Of a stretch of DNA of 64,000 bases, positions 25,101 through 36,700 are shown one piece after another. Under the pieces are notes generated by a model that worked only from the letters and a program-made list of their open reading frames with translations, did not search any database and was not told the origin of the DNA. The stretch comes from Closterium sp. NIES-65 (taxonomy: Eukaryota > Streptophyta > Zygnematophyceae > Desmidiales > Closteriaceae). Every line of letters begins with the position of its first letter. Within the stretch, counting starts at the first letter, position 1. The stretch covers positions 62,001 through 126,000 of the forward strand of contig CANXME010002547.1 in the NCBI GenBank assembly GCA_948144175.1, read 5' to 3'. The translations under genes were made by a program, and so were the position numbers.

Positions 25101-28100
25101 CCCCAGTCTCAGTACCCCCAGACCCAGGACCACCAAGCTCAGCACGCTTTGGCTCAGCACGCTTAGGACCTCGCACACGACCAGAGTCGACAGCTACCTC
25201 GACAGGCTCGACCGGGTCTACCTGGGAAACACCTAAGGGAGCAGGACCCTTGGGAGGCAGGGGGTCTACCGAAGCAGCACGTGGCGTGAGGAAGAGCGGC
25301 GGAGGGGGGAGCGGGGCAGTGCGGTAGGGGAAGAGACGGTAAAAGGGGACCGACTCGTCAAACGTGACGTCCTGAGAGGGGAAGACACGGCGCGAGGTGG
25401 GGTGATAAAACTGCCAGCCAGGCGCGTCAGGGACAATGCCCAGGAAGACACAAGGAACGGCGCGGGAGGAGAGCTTGTCCGCGGACGTTTCACGGACAAA
25501 GGCATGAGAACCCCAGATCCGGAACACGGACGCATCGCCAACCTCTCCCGTCCAACGCAGTGTCGGCGAGGTCTGCGGAATGGAGACACGGGGCCAGAGG
25601 TTGAGCTGATGCACGGCATATCGGACCGCAAACGGCCACAGAAAATGGGGGGCAGCCGCATGGATCAAGGAGGTATGAGCGACCTCCATGACCAAGCCAA
25701 TGCGGCGCTCAGCAACCCCATTCTGCTGCGGAGAGGCCGGAAGTGTGAACATCTGGCGAATGCCCTCCCCCTGACAGAAAGCCTCCAAGAGGCCGGGGAA
25801 AACTCACCACCTCTGTCAGAGTGCAGTCGCAGGACGGGAAGGTCCGTGCGAAAGCGCCTCTCCAGCTGGAGACGGGTAGTGCGGATCCAAGGGATCAAGA
25901 CAGCAGGGACCTCTCCCTTGGTGCGCAAAGGGAAGACCGTGGTGTAACGCGTGTAGTCGTCAACTACCACCAGGAAGTAGCGCTCTCCGCCCTGTCCACC
26001 GACGCGGGCTGGGCCCCACACATCCATGTGAAGGGTCTGCAGAGGTGCCTCCGTCAGGGGGAACTTAGAGGAGTGGGGGGTGGCACGCTGCCGCCCCTCA
26101 ACACAGGGAAGACAAAGAGGGGCAGGGGACGGTGGCAGGGGAGGCAGTGACCTGGGGAGACCAGAGACAAGGAAACGAGACTGCATGCCACAAAGGCGCT
26201 GCATCAAAGGGTGCCCAAGGCGGTGGTGCGAGAGGACCGTCCGGTGCGACAAGGCGCGACACGAGCAGGGGGCGGACAACTGACCTGACGCAGACGCAGA
26301 CGCAGCTACCTGAGGAGACTCAGTGGTCAGTGTATACAAGTCCGACCCCGGCTGCCGAGTGAAGGTAGCCAGGTGACGACCCGTCTGGGCACACGTGCAG
26401 TGTGTCACACGCTCATAGGCAGGGGTGAACTGGTGAACACCCGCGTCCTAGAGCGCAGAACGCGCCACCAAGTTCGTAGAGAACGAGGGGAGGTAAAGGC
26501 CCGACAGTGTGCCGGACGCGACAGCAGGACAAGGGAGGGCAGTGGTGGAGGTCGCAAGGACCGGACCCCCAGAGGGGTCAGCCAGGGAGACAGCAACCGG
26601 CCTAGGGAGCTGCTCGAGGGCAGTGCGGTCGCGAAAGAAACAGCAGGAAGCACCTGAGTCTAGTGTGAAGGTGTGCAGTGCCTTAGTAGACGTAGACTCA
26701 CAAGCACCTGAAGCAGCAGACACACCTGCATCTAGAGCGGCAGCCTCACCAGGACCTGGGGCAGCAGACGTACTAGCACCTAGAGCGGTAGCCTCACTGG
26801 TCGCAATGCCTGGGTCTGGTGGCACACACAAGTAACAGTCACCCTCAACACTAATAGTCAATGCATACATGGCTCCAAGGATAACATCAAAGTCAAGTGC
26901 AAAGACATCAATGTTCTTTTTAAACAGATCAGCCCAGCGGGGCAGCTCAGAGGCCTCAGGGAATTGTGCACGCCAGGCGTCGTCAAGACGGAAGAAGTAG
27001 CGCTGCGGCGTGTGGAACCTCCCACACGTCTGACCAGCGCAGTCACCTGTGCGGATGACATACGTGCAGGTACCTCCAACCCCAGACCCCCCATGCTGAG
27101 AGTACCACTCACGAAGCTGTTGGGGCATCGCGGTCTCTCCGAGACGCTGCTGCTGGCGCTGGACACCACTCGAACCTCCACGCTGCGCTGGTCCACCCCG
27201 ACCACCACCCGAGCCGCCGCCACCACGCCCACTGCCGCCACCACCACCACCTCCACCCCGGCCTCCTCCACCACCACTGCCGCCGCCACCCCCGCCGCTG
27301 CCACTGACCCCCCCAGCCCCGCCACCACCCCCACCACCGCCACCACCCCCACCGCCCTCACCGCCTCCACCTCCACCTCCACCTCCCCCGCTGGCACCGC
27401 CACCACCCTTGCCCCCTTTGCCCTTACCACTCTTGCGCCTCCAACTAGGAGCAGACGCAGCCCCGACTTCCTCAGCACCAAGGTAGTCGACAGCCGCAGC
27501 AGAGGCGACCGAGGGGAGAAGGGGGGGAGGGGAACACCCGTCAAAGAAGGGCGTGCGGGGGTCGCCACGAGAGGCACCTACAGCAACTATGCTAGACTCA
27601 GCTGCAAGCAGATGCTTCTCGAGGAGGTCAATGGTGAGCTCGGTGGGGCAGAGGGCGAGAAAGTGGTCCCTGACTGCGCGAAGAGAGTCAGGGAGACGGG
27701 TGACTAGGTGGTAGAGAACGAGGTACATCGGGGGAGGGTTCTTGGCGAGGAACTCAGCAGGAAGGGCGGCGCGGTAGCGAGTGTCACCAGTGCGGAGGTG
27801 TGTAATGAGGTCAGCGACTGTGGGAAAGGCGGCGAGATCGGGGAAGAGATAGGGCAGCGAGAGACCGCCTATCGTAGCAGAGGCAGGCGAGGAGTAGCGG
27901 GCGACTACCGCATCGTAGAGTGCCTTAGCAGTCTTGTGCTGGCCAAAGTGGGCGCGCTCATCTAGCGGCAGGTGACTGCGAATGGCTAGGCGAGCATGGG
28001 CGTCACGAGTCTGCCACTGGGAGCGAGCTGTACTGTCAGCAGTGTCAGGAGGTGCTGGAGCGGTTCCGGACTCGTGGTCATACAGCGAGACATCATCCTT

Positions 28101-28199
28101 AGCGGTGATCTGGAGGAACAGGTGCAGATCGTCGAGCCAAGCATCAAACTGGAGCGGACGGCCCTCAGCATCGAAAGAGAGAACTATGGGTGTAGCCAT

Positions 28200-28790
28200 A
28201 GTGGCAGCAGTAGCAGTAGGAACAGCAAGAACAGCAGTAGCAGTAGCAGTAGTAACAGCAAGAACAGCAATAACAGGAGGGCAGCGCGGCTAGGACAGGG
28301 CGGCGCGGCTCGGTTTGGGCAGGGCAGCGCAGCGCGGCTCGGACAGGGCGGCGCGGCGCGGCTCGGACTAGGCTACGCGGCGCGGCTCGGACGGGCGGGG
28401 CGGCGCGACGGCGGGCCTGCGTGTGGGTCGTGTCGCGTACAGGCCGCGACTGCGCGTGAGCTGCAGGCGTGGCGGCGGCCTACCAAGGCGGGCGGGGCTG
28501 CAGCGCGCTACGCAGCCAGCAGGGCCGGTCGACGGGCGGCTAACGAGGCTGCTCGTGGGCGGCGCTGGTCGCTCGAGCGGCTAACAGGAGTCGCGCGCTG
28601 GTTACTAGTGGGCTGCGCGCGCTAGAAAAAACGGGCCGCGCACGGGTGGCTAGGGGGTTGCGCACGGGCAGCGAGAGGAGGAGCGGCGCGTGAGGGCGCA
28701 CTGGCAGTGAGGCGCACGAGGGCGCTAAAGCGATAAGGCGCTCGAGAGCGCTAGCGGAAAGGCGGGCCCTTAGGACTAAGTGGTCCTAGG
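28200..28790 (-). repeat. GC-rich leader of element D
   Basis: Starts with AGCAGTAGCA-type trinucleotide runs, then degenerate GGGCGGCGCGGCTCGGAC units (28290-28410), then less ordered GC-rich sequence. No protein is supported. Confidence 0.6.
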
Positions 28791-28815
28791 TTCCTAACCT
28801 AGGCTCGTAATACCA

Positions 28816-28946
28816 TGTTGGAATTGAACAAGAATGAATGCACTAGGAAAGTGTTGGGTACAAGTAGGAAACCCTAAACTTACTGTACCCCATAGTAACT
28901 AACCCACTACAGCCTAAACAAGTTGTAACAAATATAACATTTAACA
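28816..28946 (-). repeat. 5' LTR of element D
   Basis: 131 bp, TGTTGG start and TTAACA end on the plus strand. The inner border on the minus strand is followed by TGGTATTACGAGCC. Confidence 0.87.
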
Positions 28947-29353
28947 GTTTTTACCTTCTATTCGACCCCCGGACCTTAATTGATTTTGTTTTGTTTTGCC
29001 CGTTAGTCATGCGACATTGATCAGCGCGGGGAACTGTGCGACGAGAAGTTGAAGCAAGCGCGGTCCGAGTCAACGTTAAAGTCAAAATAAAAAAACTAGT
29101 AGCAAACAAACCACTCTTCATGCAATTTTCCTGAACGGGACTATTAGTATCGCGTATTGCCCAGGGTTTGAAGGTTTTCGCACATAGTCCCCGCGCGGCG
29201 TTTCAGTCCGTCGGACTATAAACGAGAACATCTGTACACGGTAGGTAATATACAACTGTACAATTGGCAGCACATCATCTCCACAGCTACCGTAAGAATT
29301 GCATTTATACACGCAAGAGTATTAGAGGACCTTAACATTCATGGCCCAGAATT
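28947..29353. other. Spacer between element D and the histidine kinase gene
   Basis: Ordinary AT-richer sequence that should include the 3' untranslated region of the kinase gene. No ORF or repeat worth naming. No clear polyadenylation signal was identified. Confidence 0.5.
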
Positions 29354-32300
29354 TCATAAATAATCACCTTGCACGATTTCATTTCCCTTCAGCCCAGACA
29401 AGCATCGCCAGACAGCCTTGGAGAGGGAGGCGTCATCAAGGGGTTTGGAGAGGTAGTCATCCATGCCGACGGCAAAGCAGTGCTGGCGCGTGCCGGCAAT
29501 CACATCCGCTGTGAGCGCAATGATGGCCACATGCCCCCCGCCCTGAGCCCTCTCCCTCGCTCGGATCCTCCGGGTCGCCTCCAGCCCATCCATTTCCGGC
29601 ATCTGGGGGGTGTAGAGGAACGAGGGGTGGAAAAGGGGGAGTTCAACGCCAAATGGAGTGGCGGATGCTCCTACTCGCCTCCAGCCCGTCCATACCCGGC
29701 ATCTGCATGGGAAGGTGGGGAAAGGGAGGTTGAGAGATGAAGATGAAGCAATGATGATTGATTTGCTACCCTCCCATACATCTCCCACCCTCTCACACAT
29801 CTCCCACCCTCCCACCATCTGCTACTCTCCCACACATCTCCCACCCTCCCACCATCTGCTACCCTCCCAAACATCTCCCACCCTCCCACCATCTGCTACC
29901 CTCCCACACATCTCCCACCCTCCCACCATCTGCTACCCTCCCACACATCTCCCACCCTCCCACCATCTGCTACCCTCCCACACATCTCCCACCCTCCCAC
30001 CATCTGCTACCCTCCCACACATCTCTCCCTCGCCTCCTAGGCTCACCTGCAGGTCCATGAAGACAAGCTGATAGGGGTGGGGCGGAGCAAGGGCTTGAAG
30101 CGCCTTGGTGCCGCCATCCACGGCAGTGACTCGCGCGCCGTGCCTCTCCAGCAGCTTGCTGGCCACCTTGCGGTTGATGAGGTTGTCATCCACCACCATC
30201 ACCCGCCGACCCACCAGCACGCTCAGCCCCTCCGCCACCGTTGCCGGCTCCCGTGCCGCTGCTGCTGGGGCTGGTGCTTCTGCAGGGGCTGCTGCTGCTG
30301 GCACGGGCATTGCTGCTGTTGCTGCTGCTGCTGGCGCTGCTTCTGGAGCTGCTGCTGGTGTTGGAGGCGGTGGTGGTGCTGCTGCTGCCACAGCCACAGC
30401 AGTAGCACCACCTGCACGAGCAATTTGGGATGCAGAAGCAGCAGAAGAATCTGCAGCAGCAGCAGCAGCAGCAGCAGCTGGGGTAAACTGTGGTGATGCC
30501 GGAGTGATCTCAGTTGCCCTGCGTTTCCTCTTATCTTTCCTCGAATCACCTTCCTTTGAACTGTCTGTAGCAGCGTGACATGAAGACCTGTCAGGCTCGC
30601 ACGCAGCAATGTTTCCACGAAACTTTCGAGGAGACAGCAGCTTCCATAAACCCCTGTCCTTGCCAAACCTCCCACTGCTCCCTCCCTCTTTTCTCTCTCC
30701 CTCCTTTCTCTCATCCTCCCTGCTCCCACACTCATGGCAATCATTTTCAACAGAGTCACAAACTCCACAATCAACCTGCAAGCTACCCAGCTTCCCAGGC
30801 TCACTGGTGTAACCTGAGAGCATTTCAAGACCTCCTCTAGCCTGGTCAGCATCAGAATCACAGCGTCTCACCGGCTCGGTAGTATCTACGTGGCGGCTGC
30901 TCACATGAGGCGAGTGTGACAACGCAGACTTTTGGGATTGCGGTAAGAAGAGGGGCAGCAGGGCAGCGGCAAGCGTGTTCCTCCGAAGCGGCTTCCGAAC
31001 CACAGCATCGAACCCGAGAGAGAGGAGGTACGGCACGGTGGTAACCGGTGAGGCCGACGCTCCTGGAGTGGCAGGTGCACCGAATCTGGACACCACATGC
31101 GCCTCGCTGCTGCTGCTGGCGGTTCGGCTGCAAGCAGGGGTGCTGTGGTTGTGGTTGCTGTTCCTGTTATCGGAACCATTGATATTGGTGTTGTCGGCGG
31201 TGCTTCCAGGGTTGCCTTTTGTACTGGTTTCCGGAGCAACAGACGGTTGAACGAGGTCTGGAGCAAGGGACACCCACCCATGTAGCAGCACCAGTGCCGG
31301 ACGCTCACGATTCCTCCCCTGCCTCTGCCCTGTCTGCTGCTGCTGCTGCTCCTCCTCCTTCTTCTTGGCCTCCTCTTCCTCCTCTTCCTCCTGCACCATC
31401 TGCTGCTGCCGCTGCTGCTGCTCCAGGGGAGAGAGGTGGGGGGACACGAGGGCAAGCAGCTGGTCCACATGCAGGCGGCAGCGATTCATCATCTCCTCCT
31501 CCACCACCACCGCCACCACCCGACTCCTCGGCACCACACGCTGCGGCTGCTGCTCTTGCTGCTCGTGTTTCTGCTGTTGCTGCTGCTGCTCTTCTTGCTG
31601 CTGCTCCTGCTTTTGCTGCTCCGCCTGCATCCCCCGCTGCGGCTCCTCCTCCTCTTCCTCCTCCTCCCCTCTCTGCTGCTGCTGTTGTTGCTTCACCTGA
31701 GCCTCAGCCAAGCACTGCAGCAGCAGCGACGCTTTCGACTCGATCCTCGGCCCTTCCATGCTCACACTCACCACCTTGCCACTCGCGGTGCGCATCAAAC
31801 TCGACCGTGTTGACTGCCTTGACTGCATTGAAAGTATTGACCGCATCGACTGTGTTGACTGAGTTGACTGCCACCCCTCCACCACCACCCCATCCCTTGC
31901 CGCACATCCAAAGTTGCAGGCCCCATGCAGGCTGCATCCCATCCTGCCAGGGACACATTCACCAAGGGGTGAGAGGCGCGGTGGCCCCACCGCGCTAACT
32001 GACGATGCTCTCGCATGCTTCGAAGCCGCTGACCCCGGGCCAGTGGGGCTAGAAATGTGCGGGCTGGAAGCAGGAGTGAGGGAGACAGACGGGGCGTGGG
32101 TCGATGAGAGGGACGGGACCCTAGGAGGGTAGGACGGAAGGGACTGGGTGACCAGAGAAGGTTGTGGAAGTCGATCAAAGGTACAGATCAAAGGGCCAGA
32201 GGGGGGGTCGAGGGACAGTGCCTTTTGAGTCGACTCAAGAGGATCTAGGGAGAGAGAAGGGTTGAAGGGAGGGTCGAGGGAGAGGGTGGGGCTACACGCA

Positions 32301-32612
32301 CCCTCTGCATAGGCCCTCTCTGCTTGCTTCTGAAACGCCTTTCTGAGGCTTGGGAGGTCGTTGTGGGAGAGGGACGGGGTGCGGGACAAGGAGGGGGAAA
32401 AGGAGGTGGATGCGTGTAGACGCTCTTTCTTTGTTGAGAGTGAGGAGGTGCGTGCTAAGGAGGAGGAGGGTGGTAGATGCTTGGAACGGCGCGCGGGGTT
32501 GGAAGAAAGGTCGGGAGAGGAGGATGGCTGGAGAAGGGGGGGTGAGGGGTAGGAGGGGAGTAAAGATGGGTGGGGACAGTGTTGTTGTTGCTGTTGTTGA
32601 TGGTGGTGGGAC

Positions 32613-32644
<32 letters not shown>

Positions 32645-33714
32645 GTCTGCAAAGAATCGGCAGATGGGATTCCGAACAAGGCCAGCAGTAGGAGAGTCTT
32701 CCAAACCAGAGGCCCCTCGGAGCACAGCAGTCAGAGCAGCATCAGCAGCTGGGCCTACATCAGTCGAGGAGCAAGGAGAGGCTGAGAGAGAGCGAGGCAC
32801 GCATGCCTTTTTTGCGGGGGAGGCGCCCAAAGAGCTGCTTCCAGGGGCTGCGATTGATGGGCTCACACAGGCCCCGCTTGCACGCGCAGCAGCACGCAGG
32901 GCTGTGGTGGCAGCGCTGGGCGGTGCAGAGGCGGCAGAAGCAGAGATGGAGTGTGGGAGAGACGCCAGCCTGGGCGGCATGCTGCTGCTGCTGGCTGCAG
33001 TAGGTGAAGGGCCAGCAGCAGAAGGCATTGCAGCAGCAGAAGCAGTAGGGGCAGTAGGGGCAGGAGGGACAGAAGGAGAAGGGGCCAGAGCAGATGTGGC
33101 AGTGGGAGCAGGGGGTAGAGAGGAGGAAGCAGGAGGTTGGGCGGCTAAAAGAGAAGGAATCAGACTGGGAGGGTGAGTGGCTGTGCAGTGGTGAGCAGTT
33201 GGGGGGTCGAGAGCAGCGGTGGAGGAGCGATGGCGCCAGTGGTGCGGTGCAAAGCGGAGGAGAGGCTGACTCCTGGTCTTCTTGGAGTCAGGGAGGAGGG
33301 GGATGAGCGACTGACTCCTGGTCTTCTTTTGAGGCGCCTCAAGAGGCTGGCTCCTGGTCTTAGTGGACGTGGGGAGGAGGGGGATGAGAGAGATGGACAT
33401 AGAGTCTGCTGACGTCTCCGCCCTGGGGAGAGGCGGGACGAGAGAGAAAGATGGTGAGTCTCCCCTTCCTAAAGAAAACGTTTTCTTTCTCTTCGTTGCT
33501 CCTGCTGCTGTTACACTCGCTCCTCCTCCTCCTCCTCCTCCTCCTCCTCCTCCTCCTCCTCCTCCTCCTCCTCCTCCTCCTCCTCCTCCTCCTCCTCCTC
33601 CTCCTCCTCCTCCTCCTCCTCCTCCTCCTCCTCCTCCTCCTCCTCCTCCTCCTCCTCCTCCTCCTCCTCCTCCTCCTCCTCCTCCTCCTCCTCCTCCTCC
33701 TCCTCCTCCTCCTC

Positions 33715-33748
<34 letters not shown>

Positions 33749-36700
33749 GGCTGCTGCTGGTGCTCCTGTTGGTGCTGCAGTCAATGCCACATCAGATTCA
33801 GGTGCAGCTGCAGCAGCTGGTGGGAGGCCGTAGTGGTGTTGGGCGAGGAGGCGGGGGAGGAGGTGGAAGGAGGGGCAGGGGAGGGTGCAGATGCCAAGGC
33901 GGCGCAGCAGAGAGAGAGTGACGGCATGCCGCACCGCCCGGTCGTCCACACTCACCACAAGCACGCCTTCCCATCCCTCTGCTGCCCTCCAACCACCCCC
34001 ACCACTCACCACGCACACGCCCATCTCACTCCCAGCCACTGTTCCACCAGCACCACCAGCAGCAGCAGAGCAAGCAGCAGCAGCTGCACGTGGTGTGAAG
34101 GACGGCCCAGAAGCAGCAGGCGAGATGGTGCGAGGCAGCAGAGGCATAGAGGGCGCGAGAGGAGGAGGAGGAGGAAGAGGAGGGCAGGGCGCTGGGCAGG
34201 AATGGGCGGAGGAAGGAGGGAAAGGAGGAGGGCAGCAGGGCGGAGGGGTGGAGGGAGTGTCGGTAGGAGGGGTGTGGAGCGTGATATCAAAGTAGAATGT
34301 AGTGCCGACGCCTGGCTCGCTGGTGAAGGCGATGCTGCCTCCCATGAGCGACACGAGACGCTGCAGAACAGATGAGGCATGCCACACGGGAAGAGGAAGG
34401 GAAGCCCAGAGACATGAAGCAAGATAGGAGGTGCGAGAGTTGATGTACAAGGGGAAGGTGCTGCTGACGCCTGGCTCGCTGCTGAAGGCAATGCTGCCTC
34501 CCATGAGCAACACGAGACGCTGTAAGGGGGAGGGGAAAGAGGGAAGAACAGGGTCGGACAACACAGAGAGGTGGACATAAGCTCGTTCCTTCAGGGCTAG
34601 CGTAATGGGCGTAGCAGAGGGAGAGGGATGCGTGTTGGCCTGTGCAGGCGTTGCGTGCGGGATGCGATGGGAACAGCAGAGGGATGGCTGCCAGGGAACA
34701 GCAGAGGGATGGCTGCCAGGGAACAGCAGAGGGATGGCTGTCAGGGGATTGGGTAGAAGCGTGGGGGACTAGAGAAGAACATGTGAGTCTCAGGCAAATT
34801 TCAGGGTGCGACAGGCAAAATACAGGGCAACAGGGCAAATCTAGAGTCAAGGCCACCAGAAAATCTAGGAAGCGTGGTGCCACACGCACCTTACAGATGG
34901 AGAGGCCGATGCCCGTCCCCCCATGCAGGCGAGTGGTGCTGGCGTGCGCCTGGGAGTACGGGCGAAACATACGCCTCTGTGCCGCCATGGGGATGCCTTC
35001 TCCTGTACCTCATCCGTACCTCACCCATACCTCACTCGTACCTCACCCATACCTTATCCGTACCTCACCCATACCTCACCCGTACCTCACCCATACACAA
35101 CGGACCTTACAGATGGAGAGGCCGATGCCCGTCCCCCCATGCAGGCGGGTGGTGCTGGCGTGCGCCTGGGAGTACGGGCGAAACATGCCCCTCTGAGCCG
35201 CCATGGGGATGCCCTCTCCTGTATCCTCCACCGCCACCAGCAGCCGCACCGCCTGCCCTCCGCACGCTGGGTGCGCCTGAGAACTCTCTGCAACACCCTG
35301 CACCGCCTGCCCTGCACACGCTGGGTGTGTTTGAGCGTTGCTGGAGCAGGTGTGATTCGCCATGCCATGCTGCTGACAGCTGTGATTGGCCGTGCCGGTG
35401 CCGGTGCCGGTCCAGGTGCCAATGCTGGTGCTGATCGTGCCGGTGCCAACGGTGCTGAGGTCTACAGTGCCGCCCATAGCCTCCCATGAGCACCACGTTT
35501 GCACTGCCGGCCGCCCGCTCAGCGTCAGTGCTGCTGCTGCTGCTGCTGCTGGTGGTACTGCTTCTTCGGGTGCTCTTGGTGCTGCCTTTCCGCTTCTGCC
35601 TTCCTCTCTTGAAGCGTGCCGGCGATGGTGATGGGAGTGGTGGTGGTGGGAGTGGTGATGGAAGGACACAGACAGCTCTTCGAGCATGCTCCTCCAGTGG
35701 CGGTCGGGATCGCTGTTGCGGCGGCGATGGTAACCATGGTGCGAATGCGAGTGGTGGTGGTGCTGCTGGTGGTGCGAGTGGTGTTGGTGGTGGTGCTGCG
35801 AGTGGTGCTGGTGCTGGCGGTGATGGAGGGAGGAAGAGGCAGAGGAGGCGAGGGAGTGGACGGTATCGTCGGGCAGAGCGAGGCGGATGACGAGGAAGAT
35901 GTGCCCCGTGCTCGTGAACTTGAACGCGTTGCTGATGAGGTTCATGAGGATCTGTGGCCGGTGGGGAGGGTGGGAAGGGAGGGGACAGGTGAGGGGTATA
36001 GCCTCAACGCATTCATGAGGACTCATTAGGCTTTGTCGGGCAGAGCGAGGCGGAAGACGAGGAAGATGTGCCCCGTGCTCGTGAACTTGAGCGCGTTGCC
36101 TATCAGGTTCATCAGGATCTGTGGTCGATTAAAAGGGCCGAGGGGTCGTAGGGAGAAAAGAGGGAGATTGTTTGCTAATTTTTCGCTCACAAAAAATGGG
36201 TGGTGGGGAGCGCGGTGGGGCACGAGGGTCAATGGAAGAGGGGGGCGCCGGTGGGCAGTGTGGGCGGGGTACAGGGGCACTGGCGATATTTTTAGTTGAA
36301 CTTCAGGTTTTAAAGGTAGCAATGTTCTAATGGGTCTAGTGTAAAAGTGGGATGCATGGAAACAACGTGAGTTTAACGGCAATAAAGAAAATCTCCACCG
36401 GAAAAAAAACTAAAACAAATAAACAAACAATTGCTGAGTTTTATTTACTCACCTGCCGTATGCGCAGCGGATCCCCGACGAGAGTCTCCGGCACATCATC
36501 AGCCACGAAGGCTGCCAGCTCCACCGATCGCTTCTCCTCCGCGCTCTCCACAAACAGTGCAAGCACGTCGTCGAGCTCGGCTCTCAGATTCAAGGGGATG
36601 CGCTCGAGGCGGAGCTTCTCGGCCTCGATCTTGGAGAGGTCGAGAATGTCGTTGATCAGCGCACACAGCGCCCGCCCGCTGCTGCACGCCGTCTCCGCGT

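Larger units (their letters stand above)
22009..28946 (-). mobile_element. Copia element D, older full-length copy
   Basis: Minus-strand Ty1/copia fossil of 6.9 kb. LTRs are 28816-28946 (5') and 22009-22139 (3'), each 131 bp. The primer-binding-like site TGGTATTACGAGCC abuts the 5' LTR, the leader runs to about 28200, gag to RNase H spans about 28199 to 22380, and a purine tract TATGGGGGTG sits before the 3' LTR. GTTT on both sides (22005-22008, 28947-28950) suggests a 4-bp or worn 5-bp target duplication. The LTRs differ at about 14 of 131 positions by eye (about 11%), so the insertion is old. It is broken, with about five to ten breaks. Confidence 0.9.

Noticed and set aside
33363-33921. 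Long plus-strand frames rich in proline or leucine
   Set aside because: They are the antisense of the GGA tract in kinase exon 9; they have no start context or family match.
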